A program made the translations under genes and the position numbers. A DNA stretch of 64,000 nt from CAWIMX01 sp963837345 (GTDB lineage Bacteria > Acidobacteriota > Vicinamibacteria > Vicinamibacterales > CAVVIG01). The notes below the pieces were generated by a model. That model was not told the DNA's origin. It searched no databases and worked only from the letters and a program-made list of their open reading frames with translations. Below are positions 19,666 through 28,707 of this stretch, one piece after another. The stretch lies in assembly GCA_963837345.1 (NCBI GenBank), contig CAWIMX010000001.1:1674001-1738000 (forward strand). Direction: 5' to 3'. Positions within the stretch are counted from its first letter, which is position 1. Each line of letters opens with the position of its first letter.

Positions 19666-19959
19666 TCAGGACGCGGTCTCGAACGCTTTCCGGCAGGCCG
19701 CCTCGTCCACGCCCGCGATTTCCACCACTTTGCGGCGCCCGTGCTCGCCCGACACGATACGCACGGCCCGGGAGGGCACGCGCAGCCGCTCGGCCAGGAA
19801 CGCCGCCAGTTGCCGGTTCGCGGCATCATCGACGGGTGGGGCGGTGAGGCGGATGACGAGCGCTCCGTCGCGCACGCCCCCTGCCCCAGTCGCCTTGGCG
19901 CGCGGCACCACCCGCACCTCGAGGCGAATTCCCGACCCGCAGGGGCGGCAGTAGATCAA
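19666..19959 (-). CDS. DUF167/YggU family protein
   Basis: A small conserved protein of 97 residues with the YggU signature: VRVVPRAKATGAGG at the start, then LVIRLTAPPVDDAANRQLAAFLAERL and a C-terminal KVVEIAG strand. The family's function is not known. Its start overlaps the divIVA stop by 4 bases. It is the last gene of the minus-strand series and runs into the lepB stop. Confidence 0.85.
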   Translation of the reverse strand: MIYCRPCGSGIRLEVRVVPRAKATGAGGVRDGALVIRLTAPPVDDAANRQLAAFLAERLRVPSRAVRIVSGEHGRRKVVEIAGVDEAACRKAFETAS

Positions 19960-20525
19960 CCCTGCGCGGCGCGCGGCGACGACGGCTCGCCGGCCTCGCG
20001 GTACTCGACGCCGTCGGGCTGCTCGGGGCTGGTCCGCGGGCGATGGAGCAGAATGCGATCCTCGCGATCGCGAGCGTCCTGTTCCCGCACGAAATCGAGC
20101 GCGTTGCGCATCGCCTGGATCGACGCCTCGATCGACGTTTCCACGTCCCGCCGCTTCAGTTTCAGCCCGTCGATCTCACGCTGGACGTCTTCGAGCCGCG
20201 CCTGAGTCTTCTCGAGCAGCAGGTTCGACCGCGATTCCGCTTCCCGCAGGATGCGGTGGGCCTCCTCCTCGGCGTTGTTCTTGATGCCGTCGGACAGCCG
20301 CTGGGCGGTGAGCAGGGTGTTGCGCAGGTTCTTCTCGTGCTCGCGGTGTTCCGACAGCATCGCTTCGAGGCTGGCGATCGTCTGGCGAAGCTGGTCGGTT
20401 TCCCGGAGCGCCTGCTCGTAGTCGTCGGCCACGGCCGCCAGGAACGAGGTCACCTCGATCCGGTCGAAACCCCGGAATGACGAGCGAAAACGCAGGTTGC
20501 GGAGGTCGAGTGGGCTCACGTTCAT
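19956..20525 (-). CDS. DivIVA-domain coiled-coil protein
   Basis: 189 residues. The first ~60 residues are a DivIVA/GpsB-type membrane-targeting domain (SPLDLRNLRFRSSFRGFDRIEVTSFL, seen as two overlapping blocks), followed by a long coiled coil to about residue 150 and a polar, proline-containing tail. DivIVA proteins sense membrane curvature at poles and septa and recruit cell-envelope enzymes. The order yggS-divIVA-yggU matches the widespread yggS/sepF/yggT/divIVA neighbourhood. No sepF or yggT is present here. Confidence 0.88.
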   Translation of the reverse strand: MNVSPLDLRNLRFRSSFRGFDRIEVTSFLAAVADDYEQALRETDQLRQTIASLEAMLSEHREHEKNLRNTLLTAQRLSDGIKNNAEEEAHRILREAESRSNLLLEKTQARLEDVQREIDGLKLKRRDVETSIEASIQAMRNALDFVREQDARDREDRILLHRPRTSPEQPDGVEYREAGEPSSPRAAQG

Positions 20526-20565
20526 GCCCTCTCTATCGGATCGAGCCGCTTCGGCCGACAGGGGG

Positions 20566-21273
20566 TTATCGGGGCGGCCGGTCGCCGAAAATCGCGGTGC
20601 CGACGCGCACGATGGTCGCGCCCTCCTCCACCGCCACTTCGAAGTCGTGGCTCATCCCCATCGACAGCTGTGCCAGCATCGACGCCTCGACCCCCCGCTC
20701 CAGCAGTCGCGCCCGGAGGGCGATGAGCGCGCGAAAGGCCGGCCGGGCGTCCTCGGCGCTGGCCACCGCCGGCGGAAGCAGCATCAGCCCGACGAGACGA
20801 ACGGCGAGACAGGTTCGCGCGGCGACGAAGATTGCCTCGAGATCGGCCTCGCGTGCCCCGTGCTTGGTGGGTTCGCCGGCCATGTCCACCTGAATCAGGA
20901 CGTCCAGCGTGCGGCCGGCCGCGAGCGCCGCCTGATCCAGCGCCTCGAGCAGGTCGACGCCGTCGATCGAATGGACCCAATTGAAGTGCGCGCCGGCCTT
21001 GCGCGCCTTGTTCGACTGCAGGTGCCCGACCAGATGCCATCGGAGCGGCAGGTCGGCCGTCTGCGCGATCTTTTGAAGGGCCTCCTGGACACGGTTCTCG
21101 CCGAAGTCCAGCTGCCCGGCGGCTGCGGCGGCCCGGACGGAGGCGGCGTCGAAGGTCTTGGAAACGGCGACGAGACGGATGTCGGCGGGATCGCGCCCGG
21201 CCCGGGCGGCGGCGTTCGCGATGCGATCGCGGACGGCAGCCAGCCGGGTCAGGAGCGCGGCGGAATCGACCAC
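20566..21273 (-). CDS. YggS/PLPBP family pyridoxal-phosphate homeostasis protein
   Basis: A PLP-binding TIM-barrel protein of 235 residues with the family blocks LVAVSKTFDA (PLP lysine), FGENRVQEAL, WHLVGHLQSNKA, VDMAGEPTKHG and LSMGMSHDFEVAVEEG. It buffers free PLP and affects amino-acid balance and has no known enzymatic turnover. GTG 21273 was chosen as it gives the usual length. Longer in-frame starts would overlap the upstream TPR gene. The gap to that gene's stop is 5 bases, implying co-transcription. Confidence 0.92.
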   Translation of the reverse strand: MVDSAALLTRLAAVRDRIANAAARAGRDPADIRLVAVSKTFDAASVRAAAAAGQLDFGENRVQEALQKIAQTADLPLRWHLVGHLQSNKARKAGAHFNWVHSIDGVDLLEALDQAALAAGRTLDVLIQVDMAGEPTKHGAREADLEAIFVAARTCLAVRLVGLMLLPPAVASAEDARPAFRALIALRARLLERGVEASMLAQLSMGMSHDFEVAVEEGATIVRVGTAIFGDRPPR

Positions 21274-21278
21274 CCGGA

Positions 21279-22268
21279 CTATCTCTGAATCATCTTGTCC
21301 AGTTCGGGGATCAACGACTTGGCAGTCGTGGCGTTCTGGCTGCTCGGATCCTTGGTGAGCTTCAGGTAGCTCTCGAGCTCCGTCTTCGCCTCGGCCGGAT
21401 TGTCGGTCAGGAGAATCATCCCCATGATGAAATGCGCGTCGGCGTTGTTCGCATCCATCGCGAGCGCCTGCTGGGCAATGGGCTTCGCCTCGGCACCCTT
21501 GCCGCTGTTGAACAGGATCATCGCCTGCCGTGCCAGCGTATCGGCGTCGCCGCCCCCGAGGAGCCCCGCTCCCGAGAGCTCCGCCGCTTTCGCGCTGGCG
21601 GCGCCGGCCTCGTCGAACTTGCGTTCCGCGTTGTAGACGTTGGCCAGGCCGTTGTAGGCGTCCGCATAATCGGCCTTGAGCTCGACCGCCTTCTTGAACG
21701 AATTCTCGGCGTCCTCGTACTTCTTCTGCTCGGAATACACGACTCCGATGTTGTAGAAGCACTCGGCGCACTTGTCCGAGATGGCGATAGCCTCATTGAA
21801 TCTCGCGACGGCCTCGTCGTAGTTGCCGGCCGAGTTGGCGGTGACGCCGGCGTCGAACGCCTTCTGGAGCGCAGCGCTCTTGGCCAGGGCCTCGGGATTC
21901 GCGGCGGCTGCCGGATCGACGCCCGCCGGCACCAGACGAAGCTCCGGCTGCGCGGGTCTCGAGAGACTCACCTGGACGTTCCCGCTGACGGTCCCGACGT
22001 TTTCTTTCGCGGCCGTAATCTTGTACGTGCCCGATCGCAGGCCGATCTGCGTGAACTCGCCGCGCTTATCGGACTTCGTCTTCCACTGTCGAGCCGTGTT
22101 CTCTTCCTCGATCGTGACTTCGGCGCCATCGACGGGCTTCCCCTCAGCGTCTTTCACCACGCCCCGGATCTGGCCAGACTGCGCGGCGGCGGGGGCCGCG
22201 ACGGCCAGCGCCACGACGACGGGCAGGACGAGCATCCAGATCTGCCGTCCGTAGGGTTGACGAATCAT
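21279..22268 (-). CDS. Exported protein with carboxypeptidase-regulatory domain and TPR repeats
   Basis: A 329-residue protein. Signal peptide in residues 1-29 (MLVLPVVVALAVAAPAAAQS). Residues about 31-110 are a carboxypeptidase-regulatory-like/Ig fold (GQIRGVVKDAEGKPVDGAEVTIEE). From about residue 140, TPR-like helical repeats with the NY..A pattern follow (NYDEAVARFNEAI, KYEDAENSFKKAV, KFDEAGAAS). Likely a periplasmic scaffold. The ribosome binding site GGAGG is clear upstream of the ATG. Specific partners are unknown. Confidence 0.85.
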   Translation of the reverse strand: MIRQPYGRQIWMLVLPVVVALAVAAPAAAQSGQIRGVVKDAEGKPVDGAEVTIEEENTARQWKTKSDKRGEFTQIGLRSGTYKITAAKENVGTVSGNVQVSLSRPAQPELRLVPAGVDPAAAANPEALAKSAALQKAFDAGVTANSAGNYDEAVARFNEAIAISDKCAECFYNIGVVYSEQKKYEDAENSFKKAVELKADYADAYNGLANVYNAERKFDEAGAASAKAAELSGAGLLGGGDADTLARQAMILFNSGKGAEAKPIAQQALAMDANNADAHFIMGMILLTDNPAEAKTELESYLKLTKDPSSQNATTAKSLIPELDKMIQR

Positions 22269-22352
22269 GGAACTGCCTCCTCCAAAGAAGCGCGAACAAT
22301 AGCGGAATCTGCATTTTACCTGAAAAAATCGACAAGATAGAAGTTCGCCGGA

Positions 22353-24389
22353 TTATCCCTGATCCGCCAGGAAGTCGGTCACCCGACCCGGATCGTACAC
22401 GACCGGGGCCGGCGGCAGGCTCGCCAGGAACCGCCGGCCGTAGCCCTTCGTGCGGAGCCGGGGGTCGAGCACGGCCAGCACCCCGCGATCGCGGCGGTGC
22501 CGGATGAGCCGGCCCAGACCCTGCTGCAGGGTCAGGATGGCGAGCGGCACCTGGTAGTCGGCGAACGGGTCGCCGCCCCGCTCGCGGATCGCATCGATCC
22601 GGGCGGCCGTCACCGGGTCGGCGGGCGAGGCGAACGGCAGCTTGTCGATGATCACGCAGCTCAGCGCGTCGCCCACCACGTCGACGCCCTGCCAGAAGCT
22701 CGACGTGGCGAAGAGCACGGCGTGCGGCGTGGCCCTGAACTGCCGGAGCAGCTGGGAGCGCGGGGCCGTGCCCTGCGCGAGGATGGGGAAGTCGAGCGCC
22801 ATCTCGGCGACCGCCTGGACGGCCCGCATCATCGAGTAGCTGGTGAAGAGCACGAAGGCCCGGCCGCGCGTGCGGGTGAGCAGATCGACGACCTGGCGGC
22901 CCGCAGCGGCCGCGAAGTTGGGCGAGCGCGGATCGGGCATCGCCGACGGCAGGTACACGACGGCCTGGCGCGCGAAGTCGAACTCCGAGGGCAGTCGCAG
23001 CTCGGCGGCCCGGCCGATGCCGAGCCGATCACGGATGTAGGTGAACGACTCGTCCACCGCGAGCGTGGCCGACGTGAGCACGGTCGTCCGCATGCGATCG
23101 AGCAGCAGCTCACGGACGATGCGCGAGACGTCGATGGGCGACGCGCGGAGGAACACGCCGCGGCCGCGAAACTCCACGAAATAGACGAACTCCGGATCCG
23201 AGGCGCGCATCAGGAGGCGGAGGTCCGCCCGCAGCTCGCCGGCGCGTCGAACGAGGGCGGCCAGAACTTCGACGGCGCCGTCGTCGGCGGTCGCGTCGGG
23301 TGCGGCGCCCTGCCTGCCGGCCGCCAGCGCGAGAGCCGCCTCGGCGAAATCGAGCGCACCGGCGACCTCCGCCGCGGCCTCCCCGGCCTCCAGGAGCGAT
23401 CCTTGAGTCGCGCGAACGCGCTCTTCACGCCCCGCGCTGCCGGTGCGGTGCGCCGCCGCCAGCTCCGAGAAGAACCGCCGTCCGTGGTCCCGCAGCCGCT
23501 CGACGGCCTTTTGCAACTCCGTGCGCTCCTCCGGTTCGACGATCGATCCGCCGACGGCCGCCCGCTCGATGTCGCGGGCCAGTTCCTCGACTCGATATGT
23601 GCTGACCTGAGTGCCGAAATACTGCGTCGCCACGTCCTCGAGCTGATGTGCTTCGTCGACGACCGCATGGCTGCACGCCGGAATCACTTCGCCGTACACG
23701 CTCTGCCGGACGGCCGCGTCGGCGCACAACAGATGGTGGTTCACGATGACGACGTCGGAGGCTGCGGCCTGCTGGCGCATCCGGGTGACGAAACATTCGT
23801 CGTAGCGCGGGCATTCAGTCCCGAGACAGGTGTCGGCCGTGGCGGCGACTTCGTTCCAGAACGGCAGGTCTTCGGGCAGATCCTCGATCTCGGCGCGGTC
23901 GCCGGTCTCGGTGCGCGCGGCCCAGTCGCGGATCATCGGAAGAAATACGTCGTGGGTCGCGGGGCCGTCGCCGCCGCTCAGCTGGTCGAGCCGGTGCAGG
24001 CAGAGATAGTTCGCGCGTCCTTTCATGTAGGCGGCCGTGAACGGCACGCCGAGCGTGTCGCGGAGCGCGGGAATGTCCTTGAAGAAGATCTGTTCCTGCA
24101 GGTTCTTGGTGCCGGTGGACACGAGCACGCGCTGCCGGCTCAGAATGGCGGGCACGAGGTAGGCGAGCGTCTTTCCCGTGCCCGTCCCCGCTTCGGCGAG
24201 CAGGACGCCGCCGTCCTCGAGGACGCGCGCCACGGCGGCGGCCATGTCGCGCTGCCCGGGGCGTGGTTCGAAATCGGGCAGCGCACGCGCGAGGGCGCCG
24301 TCGGGGCCGAAGGCGTCGGCGACCCGCTCGGCGAGCGTCGGTCCGGCGGTCAGGCCCGCGCGTCCGGGTACAGCGGGAACGTCCGGCAC
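22353..24389 (-). CDS. dinG: DinG/XPD-family ATP-dependent DNA helicase
   Basis: A 678-residue superfamily-2 helicase. Walker A AEAGTGTGKTLAYLVPA lies near residues 65-81, the DEAH-type box VVDEAHQLEDVA near 243-254, and the C-terminal motifs include LFTSYSMMRAV, SSFWQGVDVVGD and QGLGRLIRHRRDRGV. Four cysteines that could hold a 4Fe-4S cluster (CLHRLD, TCLGTECPRYDECF) fit the XPD/DinG group. It probably unwinds R-loops or damaged structures. The chosen ATG overlaps the end of glyA by 40 bases. A start further in is possible but would trim the N-terminal helix. Confidence 0.9.
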   Translation of the reverse strand: MPDVPAVPGRAGLTAGPTLAERVADAFGPDGALARALPDFEPRPGQRDMAAAVARVLEDGGVLLAEAGTGTGKTLAYLVPAILSRQRVLVSTGTKNLQEQIFFKDIPALRDTLGVPFTAAYMKGRANYLCLHRLDQLSGGDGPATHDVFLPMIRDWAARTETGDRAEIEDLPEDLPFWNEVAATADTCLGTECPRYDECFVTRMRQQAAASDVVIVNHHLLCADAAVRQSVYGEVIPACSHAVVDEAHQLEDVATQYFGTQVSTYRVEELARDIERAAVGGSIVEPEERTELQKAVERLRDHGRRFFSELAAAHRTGSAGREERVRATQGSLLEAGEAAAEVAGALDFAEAALALAAGRQGAAPDATADDGAVEVLAALVRRAGELRADLRLLMRASDPEFVYFVEFRGRGVFLRASPIDVSRIVRELLLDRMRTTVLTSATLAVDESFTYIRDRLGIGRAAELRLPSEFDFARQAVVYLPSAMPDPRSPNFAAAAGRQVVDLLTRTRGRAFVLFTSYSMMRAVQAVAEMALDFPILAQGTAPRSQLLRQFRATPHAVLFATSSFWQGVDVVGDALSCVIIDKLPFASPADPVTAARIDAIRERGGDPFADYQVPLAILTLQQGLGRLIRHRRDRGVLAVLDPRLRTKGYGRRFLASLPPAPVVYDPGRVTDFLADQG

Positions 24390-25627
24390 ATCGCCTCGAC
24401 TTCGTGGCGCACCATCGCGAGCGCGCGGTCGTCGTCCGGGGTCTTCAGGGCGCGCGTGATGAAGTCGGCCACCGTTGCCATGTCGCCTTCACGCAGGCCG
24501 CGGGTGGTGATTGCGGGCGTGCCGATGCGGATGCCACTCGCCACCATGGGCGGATTCTGGTCGAAGGGAATCGCGTTCTTGTTCACGGTGATGCCGGCCT
24601 TCCCGAGCGCCGCTTCGGCGACCTTCCCGGTAATGCCTTTCGAGAACACGTCGACCAGCATCAGATGATTGTCCGTGCCGCCGCTCACCAGACGGAAGCC
24701 GGCAGCGGCGAGCGCCTGCGCGAGGGCGGAGGCGTTCGCGACGACCTGCCGCTGGTAGACGGCGAAAGCCGGCTCGGCGGCTTCCTTCAGGCACACCGCC
24801 TTGGCGGCGACGATGTGCATCAGCGGCCCGCCCTGAACGCCCGGGAAGACGCTCCTGTCGAGGTCTTTCGCGTACCGCTCGGCGCAGAGGATCAGGCCCG
24901 CGCGGGGCCCGCGCAGCGTCTTGTGCGTGGTCGTCGTAACGAAGTCGGAATGCGGAACGGGGCTGGGGTGCACGCCTGCGGCGACCAGGCCGGCGATGTG
25001 CGCCATGTCGGTGACGACTGCCGCGCCGACGCGCGCGGCCGCCCGGCGGATGCGCGCGAAGTCGATGACGCGCGGATAGGCGCTCGCGCCCACCATGATC
25101 ATCTTCGGCGTGTGCTCGTCGGTGAGTCGATCGAGCTCGTCGTAGTCGATCCGCTCGTCGTCGCGCCGGACGCCGTAGGGGACGATGGTGTAGAGCTTGC
25201 CGGAGAAATTGAGCGGATGCCCGTGGGTGAGGTGGCCGCCGTGGGCCAGATTCATCCCGAGCACCGTCTCGCCCGGCTTGAGCAGCGTGAAGTACACCGC
25301 CATGTTCGCCTGGGCCCCGGAATGCGGCTGGACGTTGGCGTGTTCGGCCCCGAACAGCGCCTTGGCGCGGGCGATGGCGGCCCGCTCGACCACGTCGGCG
25401 AATTCGCAGCCGCCGTAGTAGCGGCGGCCGGGATAGCCTTCGGCGTACTTGTTCGTGAACACCGAACCCGCGGCGTCGAGCACGGCCCGGCTCACGAAGT
25501 TCTCCGACGCGATCAGCTCCAGGCCCTCGTTCTGCCGGCGCCGCTCGTCGCGAATGGCGCGATCGATGTCGGGGTCGACCTCGGCCATCGACCGCCAGAT
25601 GGGAAGAAGGTGAACGTCGGTCGGCAT
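24350..25627 (-). CDS. glyA: Serine hydroxymethyltransferase
   Basis: A PLP enzyme that interconverts serine and glycine and charges tetrahydrofolate with one-carbon units. 425 residues, with NEGLELIASENFVSRAV, NKYAEGYPGRRYYGG, MVGASAYPR, HIAGLVAAGVHPSP and the PLP-lysine block TTTHKTLRGPRAG. The ATG immediately follows the rpiB stop (TAG|ATG) with a GGAGG ribosome site inside rpiB, so the genes are co-translated. It overlaps dinG downstream. Confidence 0.97.
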   Translation of the reverse strand: MPTDVHLLPIWRSMAEVDPDIDRAIRDERRRQNEGLELIASENFVSRAVLDAAGSVFTNKYAEGYPGRRYYGGCEFADVVERAAIARAKALFGAEHANVQPHSGAQANMAVYFTLLKPGETVLGMNLAHGGHLTHGHPLNFSGKLYTIVPYGVRRDDERIDYDELDRLTDEHTPKMIMVGASAYPRVIDFARIRRAAARVGAAVVTDMAHIAGLVAAGVHPSPVPHSDFVTTTTHKTLRGPRAGLILCAERYAKDLDRSVFPGVQGGPLMHIVAAKAVCLKEAAEPAFAVYQRQVVANASALAQALAAAGFRLVSGGTDNHLMLVDVFSKGITGKVAEAALGKAGITVNKNAIPFDQNPPMVASGIRIGTPAITTRGLREGDMATVADFITRALKTPDDDRALAMVRHEVEAMCRTFPLYPDARA

Positions 25628-26071
25628 CTATCCTCCCGCTTCCGCTTCCGAGATTTGGTCGATCCGCCGCTGGTGCCGCCCGCCGTCGAACGGCGTGGCC
25701 AGCCACAGGGCCAGAATTTCGTCGGCGAGGCCGAAGGCGACGATCCGGCCGCCCATCGAGAGCACGTTCGCATCGTTGTGCTGCCGCGAGAGCCGGGCCG
25801 TATAGAGATCGTTGCACAGCGCCGCCCGGATGCCGCGCACTTTGTTGGCGACGATCTGCTCGCCCTGGCCGCTTCCGCCGAGCACGACGCCGCGCTCCGC
25901 GCGCCCGTCGGCGACCGTGCGGGCGACGGCCAGACAGATCGGCGGGTAATCGACCGGCTCCTCGGTTCCCGTCCCGAGATCCTCGATGCGGTGCCCGAGG
26001 GTCGCGAGCGTCTCTTTGAGGTGCTCTTTCAGCAGAAAGCCTGCGTGATCGGCGCCGATCGCGATTCGCAC
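25628..26071 (-). CDS. rpiB: Ribose 5-phosphate isomerase B
   Basis: 147 residues of the RpiB/LacAB fold: IAIGADHAGFLLKE at the N-terminus, DYPPICLAVARTVADG, GVVLGGSGQGEQIVANKV and CNDLYTARLSRQHNDANVLSMGGR. It interconverts ribulose 5-phosphate and ribose 5-phosphate. The catalytic cysteine often found in the GxCGTGIG loop is serine here (GGSGQG), as in some homologues. GTG 26071 is preferred since it begins at the first beta strand and leaves a short divergent promoter to the methyltransferase gene. First gene of rpiB-glyA-dinG. Confidence 0.92.
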   Translation of the reverse strand: MRIAIGADHAGFLLKEHLKETLATLGHRIEDLGTGTEEPVDYPPICLAVARTVADGRAERGVVLGGSGQGEQIVANKVRGIRAALCNDLYTARLSRQHNDANVLSMGGRIVAFGLADEILALWLATPFDGGRHQRRIDQISEAEAGG

Positions 26072-26079
26072 AGCCGTTG

Positions 26080-26085
26080 ATTGTA
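26080..26085 (-). promoter_or_regulatory. -10-like hexamer for rpiB, overlapping a divergent one
   Basis: On the minus strand TACAAT ends 8 bases before the rpiB GTG, suggesting a leaderless transcript. The same AT-rich patch reads TACTAT on the plus strand (26084-26089) and could serve the divergent methyltransferase gene, so the two -10 elements overlap. Confidence 0.4.
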
Positions 26086-26117
26086 CTATGGCCGGGCGCC
26101 TGGAGCGGACGCCCCCG

Positions 26118-27284
26118 ATGTATCCCACGGTCACGATTTCGCCGCGCGGCGAGCAGCGCCTGCGCGCCGGCCATCCCTGGATCTACCGCGCCGACGTGGT
26201 CGACGCACGCGCGAGGGCAGGCGACCGCGTGCTGGTACGCGACGTCCGGGGGCATGCGGTGGGACGCGCGCTCTTCAGCGACCGATCGCAGATCGCGCTC
26301 CGCATGCTCGCCGAGGGTCCCGAGGACGGCGATCCCGCCGACGACACCCTCCTGGCCGCGCGTCTCGACGCGGCGATCGCGTTCCGCGGGATGCTGGACA
26401 TCGACGCCACCGCGTATCGGCTCGTCCACGGGGAAGCCGATCGCCTGCCCTCGCTCATCGTCGATCGCTATGGCGAGTATCTGGTGGTGCAGGCGCTGTC
26501 GCAGGGCATGGATCGGCTGACGCCGACCGTCGTGCGCCTGCTGGAGGCGCGGCTGCGGCCCCGGGGCATACTCGCGAGAAACGACCCGCGGGCGCGGCTG
26601 CTCGAAGGCCTCGAGCGGCGTGTCGACGTGCTCGCCGGCGACGTGCCCCAGGTCGTGGCGGTTCGTGAGAACGGGATCGAATACGAGGTCGATCTGTGGA
26701 AGGGCCAGAAGACCGGCCTGTTCCTCGACCAGCGTGAGAACCGCGCAGCGGCGGCCGCCTACGCACACGGACGCCTGCTCGACTGCTTCAGCTATCAGGG
26801 CGGGTTCGCCCTGACGCTCGGGCGGAAGTGCCGCGAGACGCTGGCGTTCGACGCGTCGGAAGAGGCCGTGGCGCGAATCGCCGCCAACGCCGCGCGGAAT
26901 GGCGCGGCCGTCGACGCCCGGGTCGGCAACGTCTTCGACGAGCTGCGCGGCCTGGAGCGGACCAGGGAACGGTTCGACACCGTCGTCCTGGATCCGCCGG
27001 CGTTTGCGAAGACGAAGTCGGCCGTGGCCAAGGCGACGGCCGGCTACAAGGAGATCAACCTGAGGGCCCTCAAGCTGCTGAACCCGGGCGGGATTCTGGT
27101 GACGTGCAGTTGCTCGTATCACGTCAACGAGGCGGCGTTCGGCGAAATCGTCTATGACGCGTCGGTCGACGCGCGCGCTCACGTCACGGTGGTGGAGAAA
27201 CGCATGCAGGGCCGCGACCACCCGGTGCTGCTGGGCGTTCCGGAAACGTACTACCTGAAATGCTTCATTCTGCGTAAGCTCTGA
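26118..27284 (+). CDS. rlmI: RlmI-like class I rRNA (cytosine-C5) methyltransferase
   Basis: About 388 residues with an N-terminal PUA domain (ISPRGEQRLRAGHPWIYRADV), a middle EEHEE subdomain and a C-terminal Rossmann methyltransferase: RLLDCFSYQGGFAL (SAM loop), AFDASEEAV, TVVLDPPAFAKTKS (catalytic block) and LVTCSCSYHV. E. coli RlmI methylates 23S rRNA C1962. ATG 26118 is preferred because the upstream ATG at 26088 overlaps the promoter patch. The latter would add 10 residues. Confidence 0.9.
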   Translation: MYPTVTISPRGEQRLRAGHPWIYRADVVDARARAGDRVLVRDVRGHAVGRALFSDRSQIALRMLAEGPEDGDPADDTLLAARLDAAIAFRGMLDIDATAYRLVHGEADRLPSLIVDRYGEYLVVQALSQGMDRLTPTVVRLLEARLRPRGILARNDPRARLLEGLERRVDVLAGDVPQVVAVRENGIEYEVDLWKGQKTGLFLDQRENRAAAAAYAHGRLLDCFSYQGGFALTLGRKCRETLAFDASEEAVARIAANAARNGAAVDARVGNVFDELRGLERTRERFDTVVLDPPAFAKTKSAVAKATAGYKEINLRALKLLNPGGILVTCSCSYHVNEAAFGEIVYDASVDARAHVTVVEKRMQGRDHPVLLGVPETYYLKCFILRKL

Positions 27285-27325
27285 GCGAGCCGGGGCGGCC
27301 CCGCCTCAGATCCCTGGAGACCGGC

Positions 27326-28705
27326 ATGGACGTCGCCGAGGTTGACAGCCCGGTCACGCGGAAAAGCCGTCTCGATCGCGTCCTCAGTCTCGCCGCGGAC
27401 GTGCGTCCGGGCGAAGCCCTCACCAGCCTTCTCCTCGCCTGCAACGGCTTTCTCATCCTGGCGGCCTACTACGTGATTCGGCCCCTGCGCTCCGCCTTCC
27501 TGCTGCCGGTCCGATTCGCGCTGCCGAACGGCATCGTGCTCACCGGCCCCGAGATTCAGTCGTATTCGGGCGCCATTCTGGCCGGGCTGTTCCTCGTCAT
27601 CGTGCCCCTGTACGGATCGCTGGCGAGCCGCGTGAACCGGATCCGGCTCATCAACTCCGTCACGCTGTTCTTTGTCTCGAATCTCGTGGCCTTCTTCCTG
27701 CTCGGCCGGGCGGGCGTGTCGACCGACGTGCTGGGCGTGCCGTTCTTTCTCTGGGTTGGAATTTTCAACGTGATGGTCGTGGCGCAGTTCTGGTCGTTCG
27801 CCAACGACATCTACACACCGGAGGCGGGCAAGCGCCTGTTCGCCATCGTCGGATTCGGCGCTTCGACCGGCGCGATCGCGGGCCCGCTGATCACCTCGTC
27901 GCTCATCGGGCGATGGGGGGCGTTTCCGATGATGCTGGTGTCGGCGGTCATCCTGCTGGCGTGTCTGGCCCTGACCAATCTGATTCATGCTCGCGAACAC
28001 GTCCGGGCTTCGAGACGGCGCGAGGCGTCGGAGGTCGAGCGGCCGCTCGGGCGCGAAGGCGGGTTCGCGCTCGTGCTGGGACAGCGGTATCTGCTCCTCA
28101 TCGGGCTGTTGACGCTCGCCGACAACGTGGTCAACTCGAACGGCAACTACATCCTCAACGAAACCCTGACGCAGACGGCCCGCGGCCTGCCGGCCAGTGC
28201 CCTCGGCGGGCTGACGGTCGGCCAGTTCATCGGCAGCTATATGGCCGTCCTCGACTTCTGGCAGAACCTCCTGGTCCTCGTCATCCAGTTCTTTCTCGTG
28301 TCACGGATCTTCAAGCATCTCGGCGTCGGCGGGGCCCTGTTCGTGCTGCCCGTGATTTCCCTCACGAGCTACGGGCTGTTTTCGGCGGCCCCGGTCCTGG
28401 CGCTGATTCGCCTGGCGAAGATCACCGAGAACGCCACGGACTACTCGCTCCAGAACACCGTGCGTCGTGCGCTGTTCCTGCCGACCAGCCGGGAAGCGAA
28501 GTACAAGGCGCTGCAGGCCGTGGAAACCTTCTTCTGGCGCGCTGGCGACATGCTGTCGGCCATCGCGACGCTGCTGTTCGTGCAGTGGCTCGGCCTCGGT
28601 GTCCGGAGCTACGCGGCGGTGAACCTCGGACTCGTCGCGCTCTGGCTCGTGATTGCCGTGAGCCTGCGCCGGGAGCATCGCGCGCTGGGGCCCGGAAAGG
28701 CGTGA
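27326..28705 (+). CDS. NTP/NDP exchange transporter-like membrane protein
   Basis: A 459-residue polytopic protein with about 11-12 hydrophobic helices. The opening region (YYVIRPLRSAFLL), FWSFANDIYTPEAGKRLF and the helix pair IVGFGASTGAIAGPLI resemble the ADP/ATP-antiporter-like (Npt/Tlc) group within the MFS-like superfamily. Classical members swap ATP for ADP in energy parasites. Free-living relatives of this group are uncharacterised, so actual substrates are open. It sits 41 bases after the methyltransferase and converges with the hydrolase gene. Confidence 0.78.
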   Translation: MDVAEVDSPVTRKSRLDRVLSLAADVRPGEALTSLLLACNGFLILAAYYVIRPLRSAFLLPVRFALPNGIVLTGPEIQSYSGAILAGLFLVIVPLYGSLASRVNRIRLINSVTLFFVSNLVAFFLLGRAGVSTDVLGVPFFLWVGIFNVMVVAQFWSFANDIYTPEAGKRLFAIVGFGASTGAIAGPLITSSLIGRWGAFPMMLVSAVILLACLALTNLIHAREHVRASRRREASEVERPLGREGGFALVLGQRYLLLIGLLTLADNVVNSNGNYILNETLTQTARGLPASALGGLTVGQFIGSYMAVLDFWQNLLVLVIQFFLVSRIFKHLGVGGALFVLPVISLTSYGLFSAAPVLALIRLAKITENATDYSLQNTVRRALFLPTSREAKYKALQAVETFFWRAGDMLSAIATLLFVQWLGLGVRSYAAVNLGLVALWLVIAVSLRREHRALGPGKA

Positions 28706-28707
28706 TC